A stretch of 64,000 nucleotides of DNA from CALMEC01 sp963777565. Its GTDB lineage: Bacteria > Actinomycetota > Thermoleophilia > Miltoncostaeales > Miltoncostaeaceae. The notes under the pieces are model-generated. The model was not told the DNA's origin and made no database searches. It saw nothing but the letters and a program-made list of their open reading frames with translations. The stretch's first letter is position 1, and the number at the start of each line of letters is the position of its first letter. Position numbers and translations under genes: made by a program. The stretch lies in NCBI GenBank assembly GCA_963777565.1, contig CAVZQZ010000009.1, positions 310,001 to 374,000 on the forward strand, given 5' to 3'. Positions 18,443 to 26,522 of the stretch are shown here, in pieces.

Positions 18443-18619
18443 ATGTCTGCATACGCTCACGCCATGCCTCGTATCGGTTTCAAACGGCCGAAGTTCGACC
18501 GCGACCGCGTCATCGAGATCACGCGTGATTGGTGGGTGGAATGCAAGGCGATCATGAAGGCGGCCTGCCCCCTTATCATGGTCCCGTCACCGGTCCGGGA
18601 GGCGCTCCCCGCCCTCTGA
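18443..18619 (+). CDS. Small uncharacterised protein, 58 aa
   Basis: Starts with ATG eight bases after a good ribosome-binding site (GAGAAGGA) in the gap between the amidohydrolase and the dehydrogenase. The protein is basic in its first half (RIGFKRPKFDRDR), has a central ITRDWWVECKAIMKAAC stretch with two tryptophans and two cysteines, and ends VPSPVREALPAL. No transmembrane helix or signal peptide. No family recognised. The site, length and composition differ from the arginine-rich shadow frames of this window, so it is probably real; it could also start at Met8. Confidence 0.5.
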   Translation: MSAYAHAMPRIGFKRPKFDRDRVIEITRDWWVECKAIMKAACPLIMVPSPVREALPAL

Positions 18620-18651
18620 CGCGGGGCTCGCAGGCGGGCTAGTCTGCCGCG

Positions 18652-19524
18652 GTGCGAGTCGCCTGGATCGGGTTGGGAACGATGGGCGCGGCGATGGCCG
18701 CGCATCTCGTACGCGCCGGCCACGGCGTTGTGGTCTACAACCGCACCCCGGGGAGGGACGCGACGCTCGTCGAACTCGGCGCCCAGCGGGCGGCGACGCC
18801 CGCCGAGGCGGCCGACCGCGCGAGCGTGGTCTTCAGCTGCGTCTCGGACTCTCCGGACGTGGAGCAGGTGATCCTGGGCGACGCCGGTGCCGCGGAGCGC
18901 ATGGCCCCGGGGGCGGTGTGGGTGGATTGCTCCACAATCTCCCCCGCCGTCACGCGCATGGTCGCGGCCGAGCTCGCCGATCGGGGCGTGGGGTCCGTCG
19001 ACGCTCCCGTGTCCGGCGGGTCCGAGGGCGCCGCGAACGGGACGCTCACGACGTTCGTCGGCGGAAGGGACGAACACGTGGAGGTCGCCCGACCCGCCCT
19101 CGAGGCCTTCTGCCGGACGATCACCCATCTCGGCCCCTCCGGCGCGGGCCAGGCGGCGAAGGCAGTGAACCAGGTCCTGATCGCCGGGACCTACGCCACC
19201 CTCGGCGAGGCGCTTGTGCTCGGCGAGCGCGAAGGCCTACCGATGGATGCACTCGTGGAGGCGCTCACGGCGGGGGCCGCCCGTTCATGGGTGCTCGAGA
19301 ACCGCTCGCACAACGTGGTGGCCGACGACTACCCCCTCGGATTCCGGGTGGAGCTCCACCTCAAGGATCTGCGCATCGCGCTCGAGGAGGCGGAGCGACT
19401 CGGCGTGCGACTCGACGTCACGCGGCTGATCGCCGATCACGAGGAGCGGCTGGTCGCCGCGGGCCACGGCGGCGAGGACATCTCCAACCTCGCACGGATC
19501 GCGCGCCAGAACGTCGACGGCTAA
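18652..19524 (+). CDS. NAD(P)-dependent beta-hydroxyacid dehydrogenase (3-hydroxyisobutyrate dehydrogenase family)
   Basis: 290 aa. N-terminal Rossmann fold with IGLGTMGAAMAAHLV (residues 6-20) and NRTP, where Arg31 suggests preference for NADP. The substrate-binding motif DAPVSGGSEGAANGTL and the catalytic Lys170 in GQAAKAVNQ are conserved. Members include 3-hydroxyisobutyrate, tartronate-semialdehyde and glyoxylate/succinic-semialdehyde reductases; the exact substrate cannot be read from the sequence. GTG start, 32 bases after the 58-aa gene. Confidence 0.87.
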   Translation: MRVAWIGLGTMGAAMAAHLVRAGHGVVVYNRTPGRDATLVELGAQRAATPAEAADRASVVFSCVSDSPDVEQVILGDAGAAERMAPGAVWVDCSTISPAVTRMVAAELADRGVGSVDAPVSGGSEGAANGTLTTFVGGRDEHVEVARPALEAFCRTITHLGPSGAGQAAKAVNQVLIAGTYATLGEALVLGEREGLPMDALVEALTAGAARSWVLENRSHNVVADDYPLGFRVELHLKDLRIALEEAERLGVRLDVTRLIADHEERLVAAGHGGEDISNLARIARQNVDG

Positions 19525-19533
19525 CCCGGCCCG

Positions 19534-19559
19534 GGGGCGCCGCCGGAAAGCGACGCCCC
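19534..19559 (+). terminator. Likely terminator of the dehydrogenase gene
   Basis: GGGGCG and CGCCCC can pair around a 14-base loop, starting ten bases after the stop codon. The stem is short and no T-run follows, so confidence is low. Confidence 0.35.
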
Positions 19560-19863
19560 TCCGCGGCGGGTGACGAACCGCGATGGACCGACTCGCCCGA
19601 ACGCGACGGGGGGTTCACGCCACGCCGAGGAGTACTGGGATGTCCGCTGGCGGCGCGGGCGCCGGCCGATGGCCGTCGTCGTCATCGCACGACCGGCCGA
19701 GCCGAGGCTGAGGCGCGTGGCGGACACCGCTCTCCCTTCGCCAGCGGGCCCGATTCGGGCTCGCGTTTCGCGCCAACTTACGGCCCTCACCGGTCGGGTT
19801 GCAACGGTCGGCGGGTTCGGCATTCGCGGAGCGAGACGGAGCCACCCGACGTCGTCCGGACCG
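19560..19863. other. Gene-free stretch between convergent genes
   Basis: About 300 bases between the dehydrogenase and the convergent 93-aa gene. Open frames on both strands here are Arg/Pro/Gly-rich without a ribosome-binding site or a recognisable motif. I see no RNA gene or repeat in it. Confidence 0.5.
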
Positions 19864-20145
19864 TCAGGGCGGTGGCGGCGCCCCGGGGTGCGGCGACGGC
19901 CAGTCATCGGGCGGGCTCCACTTGCGCAGGAGCGCCTCATGGCGCCGGCGCCGCTCGGCCTCGGCATCCCATTCCTCCTCGGCGGGAGCGAAGGCCGTGG
20001 GACGTCCGTCGCCCCAGAGCACGCCCGCCCCCGGGAGTCCGTACATCGCCGCGAAGAGGTCGTCCTCCTCGAGTCCCGGCGCAGCCAGCGTGCGGAAGAC
20101 GACCTCGTCGTCCGGCGCGTCGGGCGCGTGCCGGGGCGCCGTCAC
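19864..20145 (-). CDS. Uncharacterised acidic 93-aa protein coupled to uvrB
   Basis: The GTG start overlaps the uvrB stop (GTGA), so translation is probably coupled. The protein contains DDEVVFRTLAAPGLEEDD, LFAAMYGLPGAGVLWGDG and a charged helix EEEWDAEAERRRRHEALLRKW, followed by a Pro-rich tail. No family recognised and no membrane segment. Coupling to uvrB suggests, without proving, a function linked to repair or simply co-expression. Confidence 0.55.
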   Translation of the reverse strand: MTAPRHAPDAPDDEVVFRTLAAPGLEEDDLFAAMYGLPGAGVLWGDGRPTAFAPAEEEWDAEAERRRRHEALLRKWSPPDDWPSPHPGAPPPP

Positions 20146-22208
20146 CGCCGGCGCCGTCCGGAGCGTCGCGCCGGCGTCGGCGCCGTACGTGGCTGGCGTG
20201 CCAGGCCCCGGCGCTCGTCGAGCTCACGCCGCAGGTGCTTGATCGCGTCGCGAAGCTCCGCCGCCCGCTCGAAGCGCAGCTCCTCGGCCGCCTGGAACAT
20301 CTCCTCCTCGAGCTCCACCGCCTCTCGCTCGAGCTCCTCCTCGCTGGCGCCGCTCGTGGCGAGCGCCGCGGCCTTCGCCCGGCGCGTGCTCGGGGTGCCG
20401 CCGTTGAGTCCCAGAAACTCCGCGATGTCGCTCACGCCCTTCACGATCGACTCGGGCGTGATGCCGTTCGCCTCGTTGTAGGCGCGCTGGATCGCGCGCC
20501 GGCGCTCGGTCTCGGCGATCGCCGTGCGCATCGCCTCGGTCTCGCGATCGGCGTACATGATCACCCGCCCGGAGATGTTGCGGGCGGCCCGCCCGATCGT
20601 CTGGATGAGGGCAGTGGTGCCGCGGAGGAAGCCCTCCTTGTCGGCGTCGAGGATCGCCACGAGGGTCACCTCCGGCAGGTCGAGCCCCTCCCGGAGGAGG
20701 TTGACGCCCACGAGCACGTCGAACTCGCCGAGGCGGAGCTCGCGGATGATCCGGATCCGCTCGATCGTGTCGACCTCGCTGTGCAGGTATCGCACCTTGA
20801 AGCCGGCCTCCACGAGGTACTCGCTCAGGTCCTCGGCCATCTTCTTGGTGAGCGTGGTGACCAGGGTCCGCTCGTCCCGGTCGACCCGCTGGCGGATCTC
20901 GTTCATGAGGTCGTCGATCTGGTTGCGCGTCGGGCGCACGTCGACCTCGGGATCGACGAGGCCGGTCGGGCGGATGATCTGCTCGACGATCCGGCTCGCG
21001 TTGCGCCGCTCGAACTCCCCGGGCGTCGCCGACACGAACACGACCTGCCCGACCCGCTCGAGGAACTCGTTGAGCTTGAGCGGGCGGTTGTCGGCCGCCG
21101 ACGGGAGCCGGAAGCCGTGCTCGATGAGCGACCCCTTGCGGGAGCTGTCGCCCTCGAACATGCCGCGAAGCTGCGGAACGGTGTTGTGCGACTCGTCGAT
21201 GAGGCACAGGAAGTCGCGCGGGAAGAAGTCGATGAGCGTGCTGGGCGCCGAGCCTGGAGGCCGGCCGTCGAGGATGCGGGAGTAGTTCTCGATGCCGTTG
21301 CAGAAGCCGAGCTCTCGCATCATCTCCATGTCGTACTCGGTGCGCTGGCGCAGGCGGTGCGCCTCCACGAGCCTGCCCTGGGCGTCGAGTTCGGCGACAC
21401 GCGCCTCGAGCTCGTCGCGGATCTCCACCAGTGCCCGCTGGATGGTGGGCTGCGGGGTGACATAGTGCGTCGCCGGCCAGATCCCGACGTGGTCGACCCG
21501 CTCGAGGACCTCACCGGTGAGCACGTCGAAGTGGTCGATGGACTCCACCTCGTCGCCGAACATCGACACGCGATACGCGGTCTCCATGTTCGCCGGCTGG
21601 ATCTCGAAGACGTCGCCCTTCACCCGGAAGCGGCCGCGCTCGAGCACGGTGTCGTTGCGCTGGTACTGCACCTCTACGAGCTTGCGGAAGATGTCGTCGC
21701 GGCGGTACTCGCTTCCGACCCGCAGCAGCAGGAGCCGGTCGCGGTAGAGCTCGGGCGAGCCGATGCCGTAGATACAGCTCACCGACGCGACGATGACCAC
21801 GTCGCGTCGAGCCAGGAGCGCGCTCGTGGCGGCGTGCCGAAGGCGGTCGATCTCGTCGTTGATCGACGAGTCCTTCTCGATGTACGTGTCCGTCGCGGCG
21901 ATGTACGCCTCTGGCTGGTAGTAGTCGTAGTAGCTCACGAAATACTCGACGGCGCTGTCGGGGAGGAACTCCCGAAACTCGTTGCAGAGCTGGGCGGCGA
22001 GGGTCTTGTTGTGGGCGATCACGAGGGCCGGCCGGCCGGAGCGGGCGATGAGGTTCGCCATGGTGAAGGTCTTGCCCGAGCCCGTGACGCCCAGGAGCGT
22101 CTGGAATCGCTCGCCGGCGGTGAGGCCCTCCAGCAGCCTCTCGATCGCCTCGGGCTGATCACCGGTCGGCTGATAGGTGGGTGCGAGGGCGAACGTGCCG
22201 GTCGACAT
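20142..22208 (-). CDS. uvrB: Excinuclease ABC subunit B
   Basis: DNA helicase-like subunit that verifies damage and recruits UvrC. 688 aa. Walker A LLGVTGSGKTFTMANLI, the beta-hairpin region YYDYYQPEAYIAATDTYIEKD, DEXX motif LIDESH, motif VI QTIGRAARN, and the C-terminal UVR motif EEEMFQAAEELRFERAAELRD. The ATG at 22208 gives MSTGTFALAPTYQPTGDQ, a standard UvrB N-terminus; sequence further upstream in frame is non-coding. A 270-base gap separates it from the divergent VOC gene. No clear SOS box was identified. Confidence 0.96.
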   Translation of the reverse strand: MSTGTFALAPTYQPTGDQPEAIERLLEGLTAGERFQTLLGVTGSGKTFTMANLIARSGRPALVIAHNKTLAAQLCNEFREFLPDSAVEYFVSYYDYYQPEAYIAATDTYIEKDSSINDEIDRLRHAATSALLARRDVVIVASVSCIYGIGSPELYRDRLLLLRVGSEYRRDDIFRKLVEVQYQRNDTVLERGRFRVKGDVFEIQPANMETAYRVSMFGDEVESIDHFDVLTGEVLERVDHVGIWPATHYVTPQPTIQRALVEIRDELEARVAELDAQGRLVEAHRLRQRTEYDMEMMRELGFCNGIENYSRILDGRPPGSAPSTLIDFFPRDFLCLIDESHNTVPQLRGMFEGDSSRKGSLIEHGFRLPSAADNRPLKLNEFLERVGQVVFVSATPGEFERRNASRIVEQIIRPTGLVDPEVDVRPTRNQIDDLMNEIRQRVDRDERTLVTTLTKKMAEDLSEYLVEAGFKVRYLHSEVDTIERIRIIRELRLGEFDVLVGVNLLREGLDLPEVTLVAILDADKEGFLRGTTALIQTIGRAARNISGRVIMYADRETEAMRTAIAETERRRAIQRAYNEANGITPESIVKGVSDIAEFLGLNGGTPSTRRAKAAALATSGASEEELEREAVELEEEMFQAAEELRFERAAELRDAIKHLRRELDERRGLARQPRTAPTPARRSGRRRR

Positions 22209-22386
22209 CCAGTGATGGTAGAGCACCGCTCGGCGCCGTTCACCGGGGGTCCCCAACCGGCCGGCGGCACCTCGACCGGTGGCTAAAGACGGCTCCCGGG
22301 AATTGCGTACACGGGCCAACGCAGCCACCTCGGGGAGGTCCATACGCTGGGATGCGCGCCTCATTGGTCACCCGTGAGGAGCAAAC

Positions 22387-22417
22387 GGCGGCCCCGCGAC
22401 CGGGACGCGGGGCCGCC
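22387..22417. other. Perfect 12-bp GC hairpin in the uvrB/VOC gap
   Basis: GGCGGCCCCGCG pairs with CGCGGGGCCGCC around the loop ACCGGGA. It lies between two divergent genes, where a terminator is not expected: 63 bases before the VOC start and about 180 from uvrB. Read on the minus strand it is followed by GTTTGCTCC, which slightly resembles a terminator tail. It may be a leader structure or the end of a short untranslated transcript. Confidence 0.5.
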
Positions 22418-22479
22418 CCCACACCTTCCTCCCGCGGACGCCGATAGAATCAGGTGGCACGATCGAACGGGAGGCCTGC

Positions 22480-22905
22480 GTGGCGACGGCGCTGATCCAC
22501 ACGATGATCCGGATCCTCGACGAGGAGCGATCGCTCGGGTTCTACCGGGCGTTCGGCTTCAGCGAGGTCGGCAGGCAGCGGGTCGGCGGCGACACCGCCA
22601 CCGTGATCTTCCTCGCCCTGCCCGGCGACGGCGCCCGCCTCGAGCTGACCCTGAACGACGGCCGTACCGAGCCCTACGAGCTCGGCGAGGCCTACGGCCA
22701 CATCGCGCTCACCGTCGACGAAATGGACCAGGAGCTCGCGCGCCTCGCAGCCGCGGGAATCTCTCCCGAGCGCGAGCCGTACGAGGCCTACCCCGGCGGA
22801 CCGAAGATCTGTTTCGTCCGCGACCCCGACGGCTACCGCATCGAGCTGCTCAGCCGAAACCCCGAGGAAGAGTTCGCCCGGCAGATGCAGGGGACTGGCG
22901 GCTGA
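22480..22905 (+). CDS. Glyoxalase I-like VOC-family protein
   Basis: 141 aa, a single-gene double-VOC fold as in lactoylglutathione lyase. Candidate metal ligands are spaced as in GloA: His7 (LIHTMIRI), Glu55 (RLELTLN), His74 (YGHIALTV) and Glu122 (RIELLSR). The conserved FVRDPDGYRIELL ending is typical. As actinobacteria generally lack glutathione, the thiol substrate may be different. GTG start after a CGGGAGG ribosome-binding site. Confidence 0.85.
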   Translation: MATALIHTMIRILDEERSLGFYRAFGFSEVGRQRVGGDTATVIFLALPGDGARLELTLNDGRTEPYELGEAYGHIALTVDEMDQELARLAAAGISPEREPYEAYPGGPKICFVRDPDGYRIELLSRNPEEEFARQMQGTGG

Positions 22906-22908
22906 GCC

Positions 22909-23544
22909 CTACTTCTGACTCGCGGAGATGCCGAGTTCCCCGCCCCACGCCCGGCGGTAGATCTCGCGGGCGTGGTCCACTGAGGCGACGAACCCGCGGG
23001 TCTCCGAGAAGGGCACCTGCGCGACGGTGAAGCTCGTGCCGTCACGGCGGGCGGCCGCCATCCACTGGCGCAGGTTCGTCTCGCCACCGTTGTAGGCCAC
23101 CAGCGCGAGCTCGACGCTTCCGTACTTGCTCTTGAGGTACTTCAGGTACCAGGCGCCGTACGCGATGTTGACGCCGGGCTCCGCGAGCCGCTCCGGCACG
23201 GCGCTCGGCGCTCCCGGCTGACGGTGGATCCACGCCGCCGTCTCGGGCAGCACCTGCATCAGCCCCACGGCACCCTGCTTGGAGCGGGCGGACGTGGAGA
23301 ACTTGCTCTCGCGGAAGATCACGGCCGCGATCAGGTCCGCGTCGAGGCCCGTGGCGGCTGCCTCGCCCGTGATCGACGCGGTGTGGTCGAGCGGATACCA
23401 CCAGCGCGCGTACCAACCCGGCATCGAGACGTGGATCGCGAACCAGCCCGCCAGGGCGAACACGAGCACCCCGGCGATCAGCGCCGGCCGTCGCACCCGG
23501 CGAAGCGGGATGCCGATCACGCGACCGAGCGTCGCAACGGTCAC
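22909..23544 (-). CDS. Membrane-anchored lytic transglycosylase (SLT domain)
   Basis: Peptidoglycan-cleaving enzyme, 211 aa. A signal anchor (about residues 18-40, ALIAGVLVFALAGWFAIHV) precedes the SLT domain. The catalytic Glu79 is in IFRESKFST, followed by GAVGLMQVLPETA and the AYNGGETNLRQW block typical of family 1 (Slt70/YjbJ-like) enzymes. The GTG start overlaps the coaE stop as GTGA; the two genes are thus coupled despite unrelated functions. Confidence 0.9.
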   Translation of the reverse strand: MTVATLGRVIGIPLRRVRRPALIAGVLVFALAGWFAIHVSMPGWYARWWYPLDHTASITGEAAATGLDADLIAAVIFRESKFSTSARSKQGAVGLMQVLPETAAWIHRQPGAPSAVPERLAEPGVNIAYGAWYLKYLKSKYGSVELALVAYNGGETNLRQWMAAARRDGTSFTVAQVPFSETRGFVASVDHAREIYRRAWGGELGISASQK

Positions 23545-24116
23545 GACGTGTACTCCGCAAAGCGTTCCGCGACCCACTCCTCGAGATCCGCGAGCGATCC
23601 GTCGTTCACAAGGTAGCGGTCCGCCCGGCGGATCTTCTCCGCCTCGTCGAGCTGACGGGCGCTCCGCGCGGAGAAGTTCTGTCCGCGGGCCTCGACGCGC
23701 ACTCGCCGCAGCTCGTCAGGCGCGGAGACCACGAGCACCGCGTCGAAGGCGTCCTCGAGCCCTGCCTCGAACAGCAGTGGCACCTCGCACACCATGATGG
23801 GCGGTGGCGGTTTGCGACGGCGTTGCTCCGCCTGCCACGCCTCGCGCGCCCGGCCGACGCGCGGGTGCACGAGCCCCTCGAGGAACGCCACCCCGTCGGC
23901 CTGCGCGAATGCCAGCCGCGACAGCGACGCCCGATCGACCTCGCCGTCGCTCCCGAACGCCCCGTCGCCGAAGCGCTCACGTACCGCCACCCGGACCTCC
24001 GGGTCCTCGTAGATCCGGTGTACCACTTCGTCGCTCGAGAGCACCGCGGCGCCGAGGCGCCGGAACGCCTCGAGCGCGACCGACTTGCCCGAGCCGATGC
24101 CGCCGGTCAGCCCCAG
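23541..24116 (-). CDS. coaE: Dephospho-CoA kinase CoaE, start uncertain
   Basis: Last step of CoA synthesis. P-loop GLTGGIGSGKS at the N-terminus, then VLSSDEVVHRIY (DAD-like substrate motif), LVHPRV and VCEVPLLFEAGLE, VSAPDE, and R-N-F region; the lid and CoA-binding parts are present. About 191 aa. No ATG, GTG or TTG lies in frame upstream of the P-loop before the rpsA stop, so the start is taken as a CTG giving LGLTGGIGSGKS; this is an inference. A GTG at 24044 would delete the P-loop and must be wrong. Downstream of rpsA by 34 bases. Confidence 0.85.
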   Translation of the reverse strand: MGLTGGIGSGKSVALEAFRRLGAAVLSSDEVVHRIYEDPEVRVAVRERFGDGAFGSDGEVDRASLSRLAFAQADGVAFLEGLVHPRVGRAREAWQAEQRRRKPPPPIMVCEVPLLFEAGLEDAFDAVLVVSAPDELRRVRVEARGQNFSARSARQLDEAEKIRRADRYLVNDGSLADLEEWVAERFAEYTS

Positions 24117-24150
24117 GCTGCGCGGCGGCGCGGGCTCGTGCGTGGACGGG

Positions 24151-25611
24151 TTACCCGTCGGCAGGTTCCGGTGCGTCGGCGTCCGCGGTCGCCTCCGCCG
24201 GCGCGTCGACCTCCGACGCGGGCTCCTCGGCGGGAGCCTCCTCCACCGCCGACTCCGCTGCCACCGGCTCCGCTACCACCGGCTCCGCCACCACCGGCTC
24301 CGCCACCACCGGCTCCGCCACCACCGGCTCGGCGGCGACCGGCTCGGCGGCGACCGGCTCGGCGGCGACCTCCACTTGCGGCGCGGCGTCGGCCGCAGGC
24401 TCGGCGGCGGCCTCGCCTGCCCCGGACTCCTCGCTCAGGGCCGCGGAGATCTCGGCGTCGTCCGGGTAGGCGGGGATCTCCTGGTCCTCACCGTCGAGCG
24501 ACACCTCGGCCGCGCGCTTGAGGCTCAGCGAGAGGCGACGGCGCTCACCGTCGATCTCGATGATCCGGACCGCGACCTCCTCGTCGGGGGCCACGACCTC
24601 GCGCGGGTTCTCGACGTGGTGCTCGGCCAACTCGGAGATGTGCACGAGCCCCTCGACCCCGGCGTGGATCTCGACGAACGCGCCGAAGGTGACGACCTTG
24701 GTGACCTTGCCGGCCACGACGTCGCCTACCTGGTACGCCTCGACGACGCTCTGCCACGGGTCGGCCTGCGTCTGCTTGAGGCCGAGGGAGATCCGCTGGC
24801 GGTCGCGGTCGATGTCGAGCACCTTCACCTCGACCCGGTCGCCGATGGCGAGCACCTCGGACGGATGGTTGACGTGCGTCCACGACAGCTCGGAGATGTG
24901 GATGAGGCCGTCGATGCCCTCGAGGTCCACGAACGCGCCGAAGTCGACGATGTTCGAGATGACGCCCTCCACCACCGCGCCCGGTTGCAGCTCGTCGAGG
25001 ATCTTCTGGCGCACCTCGCGCCGCTCGTCCTCGATGACGGCGCGGCGGGACAGCACGACGTTGTTGCGGCTGCGGTTGAGCTCGATGACCTTGCACTCGA
25101 GCTCCTTGCCGAGGAACTCGTCGAGGTCCTGCACGCGGCGGATGTCGACGAGCGACGCGGGCAGGAAGCCGCGGACGCCGAGGTCGAGGATGAGTCCGCC
25201 CTTCACGACCTCGATGACCTTTCCGGTCACCATCTCGCTGTTGTTCGCGGCCTCCTCGATGCGCTTCCACGCGCGCTCGAACCGCGCCCGCTTCTTCGAC
25301 AGGATCAGCCGGCCGTCCTGGTCCTCCTTCTGCAGGACCAGCGCGTCGACCACCTCGTTGAGCTCGACCTCGTCCGCGGGATTGACGCTCTTGCGGATCG
25401 AGAGCTCGTTGGAGGGGATGACGCCCTCGCTCTTGTAGCCGATGTCGACGAGGACTTCGTCCTTGTCGATCCGCACCACCCTCCCGCTGACGACGTCGCC
25501 CTCCTCGAACGACGGGAACGTCAGGTCGTAGTTCGGGACGAGCTGGCCGTCGACCTCGATGTACTCGGGTCCGTCAAGCTCGCGGACTGGGGCGTCGGAT
25601 TCGGACTGCAT
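24151..25611 (-). CDS. rpsA: 30S ribosomal protein S1
   Basis: mRNA-binding ribosomal protein with four S1 (OB-fold) domains, roughly residues 30-105, 120-190, 205-275 and 290-360, each ending in patterns such as VDIGYKSEGVIP, LDLGVRGFLPASL, DFGAFVDLEGIDGLIHISEL and TFGAFVEIHAGVEGLVHISEL. The last 110 residues are a low-complexity acidic Ala/Glu/Pro/Val tail built of pentapeptide repeats. 486 aa, in the normal range for actinobacterial S1. ATG at 25611 after an AAAAAGGA ribosome-binding site. Confidence 0.95.
   Translation of the reverse strand: MQSESDAPVRELDGPEYIEVDGQLVPNYDLTFPSFEEGDVVSGRVVRIDKDEVLVDIGYKSEGVIPSNELSIRKSVNPADEVELNEVVDALVLQKEDQDGRLILSKKRARFERAWKRIEEAANNSEMVTGKVIEVVKGGLILDLGVRGFLPASLVDIRRVQDLDEFLGKELECKVIELNRSRNNVVLSRRAVIEDERREVRQKILDELQPGAVVEGVISNIVDFGAFVDLEGIDGLIHISELSWTHVNHPSEVLAIGDRVEVKVLDIDRDRQRISLGLKQTQADPWQSVVEAYQVGDVVAGKVTKVVTFGAFVEIHAGVEGLVHISELAEHHVENPREVVAPDEEVAVRIIEIDGERRRLSLSLKRAAEVSLDGEDQEIPAYPDDAEISAALSEESGAGEAAAEPAADAAPQVEVAAEPVAAEPVAAEPVVAEPVVAEPVVAEPVVAEPVAAESAVEEAPAEEPASEVDAPAEATADADAPEPADG
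24263..24367. repeat. Seven tandem 15-bp units in the 3' end of rpsA
   Basis: Units start at 24263, 24278, 24293, 24308, 24323, 24338 and 24353. The first four end CCGCCACC or CCGCTACC (encoding VVAEP-type pentapeptides), the last three end CGGCGGCG (VAAEP). Near-identical units imply recent slippage expansion, so the copy number may vary between strains or be wrong in the assembly. Confidence 0.9.
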
Positions 25612-25759
25612 GTCGAGGGTTGTCCTTTTTGTGTTGGCAGGATCAAGCGGACCGCGTGCGGCCGATCCCGGGAGTCTACCCCGGAGGCCGCCGTCCCGCC
25701 ACCGCGCGGCGCCTCCGCGATTCCCGCGCATCGCGGCGGAAACACCCCCCGCGCCGATG

Positions 25760-26452
25760 TCAGACGGCGGCTGCGGCCTCTTCGAGGATCGGCCGGTCGA
25801 GGCGGCCGGTGAGCGCCCGGCGAACCCGGCCGTCGCCGCCGATCGCGATGACCGCGGGCACGCTCCTGACGGGCAGGCGCGCCGCCGCGGGAGTCCGCGT
25901 GAGGTCCACGCGCACGATGCCGCGCGGGGAGGCGACCTCCTCGAGTTGGCGGGCGACCGGCTCGCAGCGGGCGCACCCGGGCGCGGTGAGCACGACCAGC
26001 CAGGGGCCGGCCCCGCTGAGCCCCAGCCCCTCGCGCACGTCGCCGTCGCCATCTCCCCTCGCGAGCAGCACGCGATAGATCTCGCAGCCGACGCAGTAGC
26101 CGGTGATCGCAGAGAAGAGCGCGACGACGGCGACGAGGCCCACGACGAACCAGGCGGCCGTGTCGAGCCCGGCGGCGAACAGGCCGAGGGCCAGCGCCAG
26201 GGCGAACGCCGCCATGCCCTGCGCGAAGCGCACGGGCCTGACGGGCTCGAGATCGGTCGCCGGCCGGGCGACGAGCCGGAACAAATGGTTGACCGGCGAA
26301 ACGCGCGGGGCCGTCAGCGCAAGGAGGATCAGCGCGAGCGCGACCGCGATCGACCACCGATCCTGGAACATGAGGGCTTCCAGGCAGATCACGCCGGTAA
26401 CGGCCTGTGCGAAGCGCGGAAGGTGCGGGTGGACGGCCGCGGGACGGGGCAT
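25760..26452 (-). CDS. DUF4395 membrane domain fused to a thioredoxin-like domain
   Basis: 230 aa. Residues about 14-130 match the DUF4395 pattern: RFAQAVTGVICLEALM, SPVNHLFRLVARP, RFAQGMAAFALALALGL and a last helix ending AITGYCVGCEIYRVLLAR with the conserved CxGCE. Residues about 145-228 form a thioredoxin-like fold with a CxxC motif (APGCARCEPV) and a cis-Pro region SVPAVIAI. The pair of redox motifs on one membrane protein suggests a membrane-linked thiol-disulfide oxidoreductase. The substrate is unknown. Lies between rpsA and polA with its own 70-base upstream gap. Confidence 0.78.
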   Translation of the reverse strand: MPRPAAVHPHLPRFAQAVTGVICLEALMFQDRWSIAVALALILLALTAPRVSPVNHLFRLVARPATDLEPVRPVRFAQGMAAFALALALGLFAAGLDTAAWFVVGLVAVVALFSAITGYCVGCEIYRVLLARGDGDGDVREGLGLSGAGPWLVVLTAPGCARCEPVARQLEEVASPRGIVRVDLTRTPAAARLPVRSVPAVIAIGGDGRVRRALTGRLDRPILEEAAAAV

Positions 26453-26522
26453 CCCGGAGAAATCTACCGAAATACCAAAGTGTTCGCAGGTTATTGCCCC
26501 GTTGGCGGTTGGAGCGGACCGT

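Noticed and set aside
19521..19967. 148-aa minus-strand frame between the dehydrogenase and uvrB
   Set aside because: Overlaps the better-supported 93-aa gene, is Arg/Gly/Ser-rich and has no ribosome-binding site.
24263..24367. Tandem repeat considered as a CRISPR array
   Set aside because: Units are contiguous 15-mers without spacers and lie in frame inside rpsA.
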